This document shows, in pieces, positions 45,960-53,736 of a DNA stretch of 64,000 bases. A program made the position numbers and the translations under genes. The DNA comes from Streptomyces filipinensis. Lineage in GTDB: Bacteria; Actinomycetota; Actinomycetes; Streptomycetales; Streptomycetaceae. The stretch is from NCBI RefSeq assembly GCF_014649495.1, contig NZ_BMTD01000020.1:94675-158674 (forward strand). The letters are read 5' to 3'. Under the pieces are notes generated by a model. The model worked only from the letters and a program-made list of their open reading frames with translations. It was not told the DNA's origin and ran no database searches. How positions within the stretch are numbered: position 1 is the first letter of the stretch; each line of letters begins with the position of its first letter.

Positions 45960-47095
45960 GAGGTGGTTCCCTTCTCCGACAGCGTGGATGACATGGGGGA
46001 ATCGGTGTGCTCGGGCGTCCGGGACCGGCCCGGCTCCTCCGGGCACCCGCAGGAGGTGCGGTGGACGAACGTGCACGGCAGCCGTACCGTCCGGGCCGGC
46101 CGACGCGGCTCGTCCAGGCGGTTCAGGAGCACCTGGACGGCCTGTGCGCCCAGCTCCCTGCTCGGCTGGGCGACGGCGGTGAGCCGTGGTGAGAACAGGT
46201 CGGCCCAGGCGAAGTCGTCGAAGCAGCACAGGGCGATGTCGTCCGGGACGGACAGACCGTGCCGGCGCAGGGCGCGCAGGGCGCCGATGGTCATCGCGTT
46301 GTTGGCGGTGACGAGTGCCGTGGGCGGTTCGGGCAGGGCGAGCAGGGCGGCCGTGGCCTGCTCGGCACCCGCCGACTCGGAGTTGCCGGACACCAGGAGC
46401 CGTTCGTCGTGGGCCAGGCCGGCGGCGCTGAGGCCGTCCTGGTAGCCGGAGACGCGCTCATCGGTGGTGCTGAGCCCGGGCAGGCCCGCGACCAGGCCGA
46501 TCCGGCGGTGGCCCAGCCCGGCGAGGTGGGTGACGAGCCGAGCGGTCGGATCGGCGCTGTCGGCGCAGACCTGGTCGTACCAGGGCGCGCTCTCGCCGGG
46601 GACGGCGCCGGTGCCACCACCGGTCGCGGAGGCGTTCAGCACACCCGCGTCGATCACCCGGTCCAGGAACACGGTCGGTACGGCATGGCGGCGCAGGTAA
46701 CCGACCAGATCGTGAGGATGCGCGGACGGGGCGACGATCATGCCGTCGACCCGGCGTTCATGGAGGAGCTGCACGACCTTGCGCTCGTGCCCGGGGTCGT
46801 CGTGCGGATCCGCGATGAGCAGGCTGTATCCCGCCTCCAGGGCGGCTGACTCGACGCCCTGGAGGATCTCCGTGAAGTACGGGTTGCTGATCGCCGATAC
46901 CGCGAGCCCGATCGAGCGGGTGCGGGAGGTCACCAGGGAGCGGGCCAGGGTGTTGGGGGTGTAACCGAGGGCGTCGACGGCGTCCAGCACGGCCTGGCGC
47001 GTGTGGGGCAGCACCGGGCGGGTGCCGTTCAGGACGTGGGAAACGGTCGCCACGGAGACTCCGGCGCTCCGCGCGACGTCCGCCATGGTGGCCAT
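45956..47095 (-). CDS. LacI-family transcriptional regulator
   Basis: This 379-residue repressor has an N-terminal LacI helix-turn-helix, ADVARSAGVSVATVSHVLNGTRPV, with hinge LGYTPNTLARSL. The periplasmic-binding-protein-like effector domain follows (GLAVSAISNPYFTEILQGVE, PTALVTANNAMTIGALRAL, DDIALCCFDDFAWADLFSPRLTAVAQP). The effector is presumably a sugar related to the coupled kinase. GGGAGGGAG precedes ATG 47095. A LacI-type operator lies 186 bp upstream, so autoregulation is likely. Confidence 0.93.
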   Translation of the reverse strand: MATMADVARSAGVSVATVSHVLNGTRPVLPHTRQAVLDAVDALGYTPNTLARSLVTSRTRSIGLAVSAISNPYFTEILQGVESAALEAGYSLLIADPHDDPGHERKVVQLLHERRVDGMIVAPSAHPHDLVGYLRRHAVPTVFLDRVIDAGVLNASATGGGTGAVPGESAPWYDQVCADSADPTARLVTHLAGLGHRRIGLVAGLPGLSTTDERVSGYQDGLSAAGLAHDERLLVSGNSESAGAEQATAALLALPEPPTALVTANNAMTIGALRALRRHGLSVPDDIALCCFDDFAWADLFSPRLTAVAQPSRELGAQAVQVLLNRLDEPRRPARTVRLPCTFVHRTSCGCPEEPGRSRTPEHTDSPMSSTLSEKGTTS

Positions 47096-47280
47096 CGCGT
47101 CTCCCTCCCTGAGCCGACTGAGCCGACTGCGCCGACCCAGCGGACCGGCCGCACCGGATGCGGTGGGCCGGCACACTGCACGGACGTACGGCATGGACGC
47201 ACTGCGGGGACCGGCGGAACCGTCCGGACTGGACGGCCGTGGCCCTTCCGGCCGGGACGCTATCCCATCGAGCACCCCCG

Positions 47281-47306
47281 CGTAAACGCTTGCGTAAGCG
47301 TTTACG
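47281..47306. promoter_or_regulatory. LacI-family operator (inverted repeat)
   Basis: CGTAAACGCTT (47281-47291), four bases, AAGCGTTTACG (47296-47306) is a perfect 11-bp inverted repeat. Its half site AAACGCTT is typical of LacI/GalR-family operators. It lies between the LacI gene and the divergent Rieske gene, so both may be controlled. Confidence 0.85.
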
Positions 47307-47366
47307 TCCTCTTCGAGGTTCCGCCGACGCTCCCTGCCCTCACCGTCACTCTCTGATGCCTTCACC

Positions 47367-47461
47367 CGGCAGTCCTGGCCATGCCCGGCAGTCCTGGCCC
47401 CGTCCGGCAGTCCTGGCCCCGTCCGGCAGTTCTGGCCCCGTCCGGCAGCCCCGGCCCCGCC
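47367..47461. repeat. Five tandem 19-bp repeats
   Basis: Units at 47367, 47386, 47405, 47424 and 47443 follow CGGCAGTCCTGGCCCCGTC. Copies 2 and 3 are identical, copy 4 has one change and the outer copies have three or more. Nineteen is not a multiple of three, so it is not a coding repeat. It ends 64 bases before the Rieske start. Confidence 0.9.
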
Positions 47462-47525
47462 CTGAAGCCGGTACTTCTGTCCGGGTATCGTCGCCCTGCA
47501 CACCCCTTGAGCAGTGGAGTTCCAG

Positions 47526-47948
47526 ATGCCTGCCCGCCCCTCCGCGAGCCGCCGTACCGTCCTTCGAGGAGCAGCCGTGGCCCCGGTCGCCGGACTCGGT
47601 CTGACGGCATGCTCGGCGCCGGGCGGCGAGGTCGCGGCCGCCCCGACCGCGCCGGTCGACCTCGGTGCCGAGGGTGAGGTCTCGAAGGGCGGCGCGAAGC
47701 TGTACCGGGATCACAACGTGGTCGTCAGCCGCGACGGGAGCGGCCGGCTGAAGGCGTACAGCACCGTGTGCACGCACGCGGGGTGTCCCATCAACAAACT
47801 GCAGGGGACGACCCTGGTCTGCCCCTGCCACGGCAGTCAGTTCGACGCCGTGACGGGCAAGGTGGTCCAGTCGCCGGCCACCGAGCCCCTGGCCGAGCTG
47901 CCGGTGAGGGCCGTGAACGGCAGGATCATCGCCGGTCCCGGCGCCTGA
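47526..47948 (+). CDS. Rieske 2Fe-2S lipoprotein with Tat signal
   Basis: This 140-residue protein has a twin-arginine signal (RRTVL at 9-13) ending in a lipobox LTAC (Cys29). The Rieske cluster motifs are CTHAGC (Cys82, His84) and CPCHGS (Cys99, His102), with the disulfide cysteines Cys87 and Cys101. It is folded in the cytoplasm, exported with its cluster and anchored outside. It may transfer electrons in an envelope redox chain; no partner is adjacent. An in-frame GTG 47514 would add four residues. Confidence 0.93.
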   Translation: MPARPSASRRTVLRGAAVAPVAGLGLTACSAPGGEVAAAPTAPVDLGAEGEVSKGGAKLYRDHNVVVSRDGSGRLKAYSTVCTHAGCPINKLQGTTLVCPCHGSQFDAVTGKVVQSPATEPLAELPVRAVNGRIIAGPGA

Positions 47949-48095
47949 CGGGACCGCTCGGACGTCCTGGACGTGCGGCCGTCCTGCGCCGTCGCCCCGC
48001 GCCGCCCGGCCGGCAGCCCCCGGTGGCAGCCGCCGGCGGCGGCCCAGCGTGCTGGGCTCTCGCGATACCTCAACAGGCCTGTGTCCAGGGTGAGT

Positions 48096-49040
48096 TCACT
48101 CCCACTCCCACGCGATGCCGACGACGCCCGGACGTATCCGCGGCTCGACCACGTGGACGCAGTGGTGGGGCCCGGTGACCGGCAGTTCGTGCCGGCCGCT
48201 ACGCGGGGCCGCCGTCGAGTGCTGGGTGAAGCGATGGCAGCGCACCGGCAGTGCCGCCGCGTCGAACCGCACCTGCAGGGCGTACTGGCCGCCGGGGAAG
48301 CCGAACCGGTGGAGGTACTCGCGGGATGCCCCGGCCGTGCCGTCCTCGATGCCGTAGCGGAACAGGAAGGTGTCCCCGGAGCGCAGCCGGGTGCCGAAGA
48401 GCAGCTCCGCCACCAGGACGCCGGTGTCCTGGTCCCAGCGGACGCGTCCGGTGCGGCAGTTCTCCAGCGCCCGCACTCTGATCTCGCGCGGACGGCAGCC
48501 GGGGTCGCCGTGGTGCACGGCGAGAAAGCGGTCCAGGCCGTCGCGGTGGGCCCGCACGATGTGGTGGGCCTCCCGGCTCGCGAGCTCGCGCCGGGCGCCG
48601 ATGTGGACGCATTCGTGGTGGCCCAGCGTGTGCAGGCCGTCGGGGGACCAGCCCAGCTCGGCCCGGAGTCGGTCCAGCACGTCCGAGGCCTCGATCAGGG
48701 AGCGGTACGAGCGCACAGCCGGGCGGCCGGCCGCCGCGCGCTCGCCGGCCTCGGCCAGCAGCCGGATCAGCGACTCGTCCGGCAGCTGGAGGATCTCCTC
48801 CAGCGCCCGTACCGCCCGCAACGACTCCGGGCGCTGCGGGCGGCGGGCACCCTGCTGCCAGTAACTCAGGCTGGTGACACCGACCTTGACCCCGTGCCGG
48901 GACAGATGGTGCTGGACGCGCTGGAGCGGCAGTCCGCGTGCGGCGATCGCGGCGCGCAGCGCCACATGAAAGGGGCCGCCCCGTAGGGCCGTGTCCAGTT
49001 CCGCGGTGGGGACGTGCGCGTACTCCGTGGCATGCGGCAT
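48096..49040 (-). CDS. XRE-type helix-turn-helix regulator (conserved actinobacterial)
   Basis: This 314-residue protein has an N-terminal DNA-binding region of XRE type (LRAAIAARGLPLQRVQHHLSRHGVKVGVTSLSYWQQGARRP, about residues 27-68). A helical segment and a beta-rich C-terminal domain with several His and Cys residues follow (HHECVHIGARRELASREAHHIVRA, GPHHCVHVVEPRIRPG). I do not recognise the ligand domain. The palindrome TCAGAC-C-GTCTGA lies 38 bp upstream and is a candidate self-operator. Confidence 0.7.
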   Translation of the reverse strand: MPHATEYAHVPTAELDTALRGGPFHVALRAAIAARGLPLQRVQHHLSRHGVKVGVTSLSYWQQGARRPQRPESLRAVRALEEILQLPDESLIRLLAEAGERAAAGRPAVRSYRSLIEASDVLDRLRAELGWSPDGLHTLGHHECVHIGARRELASREAHHIVRAHRDGLDRFLAVHHGDPGCRPREIRVRALENCRTGRVRWDQDTGVLVAELLFGTRLRSGDTFLFRYGIEDGTAGASREYLHRFGFPGGQYALQVRFDAAALPVRCHRFTQHSTAAPRSGRHELPVTGPHHCVHVVEPRIRPGVVGIAWEWE

Positions 49041-49077
49041 GCCGGGGCGCCTTTCTGTGAGGTGTCACTACGGCTGG

Positions 49078-49090
49078 TCAGACCGTCTGA
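49078..49090. promoter_or_regulatory. Palindrome TCAGAC-C-GTCTGA upstream of the HTH regulator
   Basis: This perfect 13-base palindrome lies 38 bp before ATG 49040 on the minus strand, a position suited for autoregulation. Direct evidence is lacking. Confidence 0.5.
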
Positions 49091-49511
49091 GCAGGTGCGC
49101 GGGGCCACCCCCGTGGCACCGGTGGACGCCCGTGACTGCGCACGCCGCGCCCGTACGCGTGCGTGTACGGCCCCGAGTTCCCCCGCATTGAAGCGTGTTG
49201 ACCAGACCCCGACAACACCTCGAACCCGCCACGGCCGTGGCCGGCCACGAGAACCGGAGCGCGGCCGCCGGTCACCGGCAGGGCGTCGGCCTGCGCGTCC
49301 GGCGGGATGATCAGCACGTGCCGGAGACCTGGGGTTCGCCGTTGATCGCACGCCGTGACGGCCGGCGCGGCGGGCTCGGCGCCGCGGCCGCGGATCGCCG
49401 GGACCGGATCGTCCGGCACCTGATCGCTACCGGGCCGCCCCCCGGCCGACACCGGCTGGGACGGCGACGGCCTCGCGGCGCGGGGCGGGCGTTGTCCACA
49501 GGCCCGACGCG

Positions 49512-49534
49512 GTGTCGGTGCTCGCCAGTAGGGT
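49512..49534 (+). promoter_or_regulatory. PafBC/RecA-NDp-type DNA-damage promoter of uvrC
   Basis: (g)TGTCGGTG, eight bases, TAGGGT matches the consensus with only the first T replaced. The -10 ends 7 bases before ATG 49542, so the message is predicted to be leaderless. Confidence 0.8.
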
Positions 49535-49541
49535 GTGAGAC

Positions 49542-51629
49542 ATGGCCGATCCCTCCAGCTACCGCCCCAGGCCGGGTGAGATCCCGGACTCCCCGGGGGT
49601 GTACAGGTTCCGTGACGAGCACCTCCGGGTGATCTACGTCGGAAAGGCGAAAAGCCTGCGCCAGCGCCTGGCGAACTACTTCCAGGACCTGGCGAACCTG
49701 CACCCGCGCACCCGGACGATGGTGACCACCGCCGCGTCCGTGGAGTGGACCGTGGTGTCCACGGAGGTCGAGGCCCTCCAGCTGGAGTACTCCTGGATCA
49801 AGGAGTACGACCCCCGGTTCAACGTCAAGTACCGCGACGACAAGAGCTACCCGTACCTCGCGGTGACGATGAACGAGGAGTTCCCGCGCGTGCAGGTGAT
49901 GCGCGGTCACAAGAAGAAGGGTGTCCGCTACTTCGGTCCGTACGGGCACGCGTGGGCCATCCGGGACACCGTCGACCTGCTGCTGCGCGTGTTCCCGGTG
50001 CGCACCTGCTCGGCCGGCGTGTTCAAGAACGCCGCCCGCACCGGCCGTCCCTGCCTGCTCGGCTACATCGGCAAGTGCTCCGCTCCTTGCGTCGGCCGGA
50101 TCGGCTCCGAGGACCACCAGGAGCTGGCCGAGGAGTTCTGCGACTTCATGGCCGGCCGCACCGGCACCTACCTCCGCCGTCTGGAGAAGCAGATGATGGA
50201 GGCGGCGGAGGAGATGGAGTACGAGCGGGCCGCCCGGCTGCGCGACGACATCGAGGCCCTGAAGAAGGCCATGGAGAAGAACGCCGTCGTGCTCGCCGAC
50301 GCGACCGACGCCGACCTCGTCGCCGTCGCCGAGGACGAGCTGGAGGCGGCCGTGCAGATCTTCCATGTGCGGGGCGGCCGGGTGCGCGGCCAGCGGGGCT
50401 GGGTGACCGACAAGGTCGAGGAGATCACCACCGGCGCCCTGGTCGAGCATGCCCTGCAGCAGCTCTACGGCGAGGAGACGGGTGACACGGTCCCCAAGGA
50501 GGTCCTGGTCCCGGCGCTGCCCGAGCCCGTCGAGCCGGTCCAGGAGTGGCTGACCGTGCGCCGTGGGGCGAGCGTCTCCCTGCGCATCCCGCAGCGCGGC
50601 GACAAGAAGGCGCTGATGGAGACCGTCCAGCGCAACGCCCAGCAGGCGCTCGTGCTGCACAAGACCAAGCGCGCCTCCGATCTGACCACGCGCTCGCGCG
50701 CCCTGGAGGAGATCGCCGAGGCCCTGGACCTGGACAGCGCGCCGCTGCGGATCGAGTGCTACGACATCTCGCATCTCCAGGGGGACGACGTGGTCGCCTC
50801 CATGGTCGTCTTCGAGGACGGCCTGCAGCGCAAGGGGGAGTACCGCCGCTTCCAGATCAAGGGCTTCGCGGGCCAGGACGACGTCCGCTCCATGCACGAG
50901 GTGATCACCCGCCGCTTCCGGCGCTATCTCGCCGAGAAGGAGAGGACGGGGGAGTGGACCGACGGCGAGGAGACCGCCGTGGACGGCGAGAGCGCCCTCC
51001 CCGACGCCGCGCCGCTCACCACCTCGCCGAAGGACGACGACGGCCGCCCCAGGAAGTTCGCGTACCCGCCGCAGCTGGTCGTCGTCGACGGCGGCCGGCC
51101 CCAGGTCGCCGCGGCCCGGCGCGCCCTCGACGAGCTGGGCATCGACGACATCGCCGTCTGCGGCCTCGCCAAGCGGCTGGAGGAGGTCTGGGTGCCCGGC
51201 GAGGACGACCCGGTGGTCCTGCCGCGCACCAGCGAGGGCCTGTACATGCTCCAGCGCGTCCGGGACGAGGCCCACCGGTTCGCGATCACCTACCAGCGGA
51301 CCAAGCGTGCCAAGCGCTTCCGGGCCGGCCCCCTGGACGACGTCCCCGGCCTCGGCGAGACCCGCAAGCAGGCACTCATCAAGCATTTCGGCTCGGTGAA
51401 GAAGCTGCGGTCCGCCACAATCGAACAGATCCAGGAGGTGCCCGGGATAGGCCGGAAGACGGCCGAGACCATCGCCGCGGCCCTCGCCCGGGCGACCCCG
51501 GCCGCACCCGCCGTGAACACGGCGACCGGAGAGATCATTGATGATGGGGAACCCGATACGACGGGGGGTTCCTCGGGGGAGCCCGTGACCGCGGGTCTCC
51601 CGGACGAACGACGGGGGCAGGAGACATGA
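49542..51629 (+). CDS. uvrC: Excinuclease ABC subunit C
   Basis: This 695-residue double nuclease of nucleotide-excision repair has an N-terminal GIY-YIG domain (GVYRFRDEHLRVIYVGKAKSLRQRL), a UVR domain (MMEAAEEMEYERAARLRDDIEALKKAM) and the RNase H-like domain (IECYDISHLQGDDVVASMVVFEDG). A C-terminal tandem helix-hairpin-helix follows (LDDVPGLGETRKQALIKHFGSVKKLRSA and VPGIGRKTAETIAAAL). The first gene of the uvrC-rapZ-yvcK-whiA cluster; its stop overlaps the rapZ start (ATGA). Confidence 0.98.
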   Translation: MADPSSYRPRPGEIPDSPGVYRFRDEHLRVIYVGKAKSLRQRLANYFQDLANLHPRTRTMVTTAASVEWTVVSTEVEALQLEYSWIKEYDPRFNVKYRDDKSYPYLAVTMNEEFPRVQVMRGHKKKGVRYFGPYGHAWAIRDTVDLLLRVFPVRTCSAGVFKNAARTGRPCLLGYIGKCSAPCVGRIGSEDHQELAEEFCDFMAGRTGTYLRRLEKQMMEAAEEMEYERAARLRDDIEALKKAMEKNAVVLADATDADLVAVAEDELEAAVQIFHVRGGRVRGQRGWVTDKVEEITTGALVEHALQQLYGEETGDTVPKEVLVPALPEPVEPVQEWLTVRRGASVSLRIPQRGDKKALMETVQRNAQQALVLHKTKRASDLTTRSRALEEIAEALDLDSAPLRIECYDISHLQGDDVVASMVVFEDGLQRKGEYRRFQIKGFAGQDDVRSMHEVITRRFRRYLAEKERTGEWTDGEETAVDGESALPDAAPLTTSPKDDDGRPRKFAYPPQLVVVDGGRPQVAAARRALDELGIDDIAVCGLAKRLEEVWVPGEDDPVVLPRTSEGLYMLQRVRDEAHRFAITYQRTKRAKRFRAGPLDDVPGLGETRKQALIKHFGSVKKLRSATIEQIQEVPGIGRKTAETIAAALARATPAAPAVNTATGEIIDDGEPDTTGGSSGEPVTAGLPDERRGQET

Positions 51630-52645
51630 CCGAGCACGACGCACAGCCCACAGCGGACCGAGATCCGGCCCACGAGGAAGCGGACCGGGACCAGCCGCGG
51701 TCCGCGGCCGGCGAGCAGCCCGCCACGCAGGAAAACGGAGCACAGGTGAGCACGGACGGTACGTCCGCCCAGGCCCCCGAAGCGGCCATCCCCGAGCTGG
51801 TGATCATCTCCGGCATGTCCGGGGCGGGACGGTCGACAGCGGCGAAGTGTCTGGAGGACCTCGGCTGGTTCGTCGTGGACAACCTCCCGCCCGCTCTCAT
51901 CCCCACGATGGTGGAGCTGGGTGCCCGCTCGCAGGGCAACGTGGCGCGGATCGCGGTCGTCGTGGACGTGCGGGGCCGGCGCTTCTTCGACAACCTGCGC
52001 GAGTCCCTCGCGGACCTGGACACCCGGGGCGTCACCCGGAGGATCGTCTTCCTGGAGTCCTCCGACGAGGCCCTGGTGCGCCGCTTCGAGTCGGTACGCC
52101 GTCCGCACCCCCTGCAGGGCGACGGCCGCATCGTCGACGGCATCGCGGCCGAGCGCGAGCTGCTGCGCGAGCTGCGCGGGGACGCCGACCTGGTGATCGA
52201 CACCTCCAGCCTGAACGTGCACGAGCTGCGCGCCAAGATGGACGCCCAGTTCGCCGGCGAGGAGGAGCCGGAGCTGCGGGCCACCGTGATGTCCTTCGGC
52301 TTCAAGTACGGCCTCCCGGTCGACGCGGACCTGGTCGCGGACATGCGGTTCCTGCCCAACCCGCACTGGGTCCCGGAGCTGCGCCCGTACACCGGCCTGA
52401 ACGAGGAGGTCGCCGCGTATGTCTTCAACCAGCCCGGGGCGAAGGAGTTCCTCGACCGCTACGCCGAACTGCTGCGGCTCATCGCGGCGGGCTACCGGCG
52501 CGAGGGCAAGCGGTATGTGACCATCGCCATCGGCTGTACCGGCGGCAAGCACCGCTCGGTCGCCGTGTCGGAGAAGCTCGCCGCGCGCCTCGCGGCCGAG
52601 GGTGTGGAGACGGTGGTCGTACACCGGGACATGGGACGGGAATGA
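51626..52645 (+). CDS. rapZ: RNase adapter/nucleotide-binding protein RapZ (YvcJ)
   Basis: This 339-residue protein has a P-loop-like motif GMSGAGRS (63-70), in which the invariant Lys is Arg69, and the C-terminal domain with LVADMRFLPNPHWVPELRPYTG and AIGCTGGKHRSVAVSEKL. In other bacteria RapZ binds nucleotides or amino-sugar phosphates and tunes cell-wall precursor synthesis. A polar Gln/Glu/Ala-rich N-terminal extension of about 55 residues precedes the core. It overlaps uvrC upstream and yvcK downstream by ATGA. Confidence 0.95.
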   Translation: MTEHDAQPTADRDPAHEEADRDQPRSAAGEQPATQENGAQVSTDGTSAQAPEAAIPELVIISGMSGAGRSTAAKCLEDLGWFVVDNLPPALIPTMVELGARSQGNVARIAVVVDVRGRRFFDNLRESLADLDTRGVTRRIVFLESSDEALVRRFESVRRPHPLQGDGRIVDGIAAERELLRELRGDADLVIDTSSLNVHELRAKMDAQFAGEEEPELRATVMSFGFKYGLPVDADLVADMRFLPNPHWVPELRPYTGLNEEVAAYVFNQPGAKEFLDRYAELLRLIAAGYRREGKRYVTIAIGCTGGKHRSVAVSEKLAARLAAEGVETVVVHRDMGRE

Positions 52646-53736
52646 CGGAACGTACACGGCGGCTCAGCCGGCTGCGCAGGATGGTGCCGGAGGGACGCGC
52701 GAGCCGGACGGCCGCCGAGGGCCGCCCGGCCCGCCCCGCCGAGGCCCGCGGCGGACGGCCCCGCCGCCGGGGCGCACAGCCCAAGGTGGTCGCGCTCGGC
52801 GGCGGCATGGGCCTGTCCGCCTCGCTCGCCGCGCTGCGCCGGATCACCGGCGACCTCACGGCCGTGGTCACGGTGGCCGACGACGGCGGTTCCAGCGGCC
52901 GGCTGCGCGACGAGCTGGGTGTGCTGCCGCCCGGCGACCTGCGCAAGGCGCTGGCCGCGCTGTGCGGTGACGACGACTGGGGCCAGACCTGGGCCCGCGT
53001 GATCCAGCACCGCTTCACCTCCCAGGGCGACCTGCACGACCACGCGGTCGGCAATCTGCTGATCGTCGCCCTGTGGGAGCAGCTCGGCGACCATGTGCAG
53101 GCGCTGGACCTGGTCGGCAAGCTGCTCGGCGCGCACGGGCGCGTGCTGCCCATGTCCGCCGTCCCGCTGGAGCTGCAGGCCCTGGTCAAGGGGCACGATC
53201 CCGATCGCCCGGACGACGTGGACACCGTGCGCGGGCAGGCGACGGTCGCGCTGACGCCCGGCGAGGTCCAGTCGGTGCACCTGGTGCCGCACGACCCGCC
53301 CGCCGTGCCCGAGGCGGTGGCGGCGGTCCTGGACGCGGACTGGGTGGTGCTCGGCCCCGGCTCCTGGTTCTCCTCGGTGATCCCGCACCTGCTCGTCCCC
53401 GAGCTGCTGGACGCCCTCACGGAGACCAAGGCACGCAAGGTGCTGTCCTTGAACCTCGCTCCGCAGCCGGGAGAAACCGAGGGCTTCTCCCCGCAGCGTC
53501 ATTTGGAGGTTTTGGGGCGACACGCCCCTAAACTCGCCCTGGACGTGGTGCTGGCCGACGAGGCCGCTGTGCCCGACCGCGACTCGCTCACCGAGGCCGC
53601 CAAACGGCTGGGAGCCGCGATCGAGCTGGCGCCGGTGGCCCGGACCGATGGATCACCCCGGCACGATCCGGAGCTGTTGGCCGCCGCGTACGACCGTATT
53701 TTTCGGATGCATGGAAGGATCGGCCCATGGCGATGA
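52642..53736 (+). CDS. yvcK: YvcK/CofD-like gluconeogenesis factor
   Basis: This 364-residue protein has a basic N-terminal extension (about 45 residues, Arg-rich). The core follows: VVALGGGMGLSASLAALRRI, VTVADDGGSSGRLRDELGVLPPGDLRKAL, LHDHAVGNLLI and VLGPGSWFSSVIPHLLVPEL. YvcK homologues bind UDP-sugars and are needed for growth on gluconeogenic carbon and for cell shape. It lies between rapZ (ATGA overlap) and whiA (10-bp overlap), the conserved Gram-positive order. Confidence 0.95.
   Translation: MTERTRRLSRLRRMVPEGRASRTAAEGRPARPAEARGGRPRRRGAQPKVVALGGGMGLSASLAALRRITGDLTAVVTVADDGGSSGRLRDELGVLPPGDLRKALAALCGDDDWGQTWARVIQHRFTSQGDLHDHAVGNLLIVALWEQLGDHVQALDLVGKLLGAHGRVLPMSAVPLELQALVKGHDPDRPDDVDTVRGQATVALTPGEVQSVHLVPHDPPAVPEAVAAVLDADWVVLGPGSWFSSVIPHLLVPELLDALTETKARKVLSLNLAPQPGETEGFSPQRHLEVLGRHAPKLALDVVLADEAAVPDRDSLTEAAKRLGAAIELAPVARTDGSPRHDPELLAAAYDRIFRMHGRIGPWR

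Larger units (their letters stand above)
47096..47525. other. 430-bp divergent intergenic region of lacI-like gene and Rieske gene
   Basis: It contains no gene. It holds the LacI-type operator (47281-47306), the five-copy 19-bp tandem repeat (47367-47461) and the promoters of both genes. Short GACTGAGCC-like repeats lie next to the lacI start (47110-47140). Confidence 0.7.
49041..49541. other. 501-bp divergent region between the HTH regulator and uvrC
   Basis: I see no supportable gene. It holds the palindrome near the regulator start and the uvrC promoter at its right end. The middle 400 bases contain nothing I recognise. Confidence 0.55.

Noticed and set aside
47346..47610. Minus-strand peptide with repeated GQDCRTGPGLPDGARTAG
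   Set aside because: It comes from the 19-bp tandem repeat being read in all three frames. There is no ribosome site, and the repeat unit is not a multiple of three.
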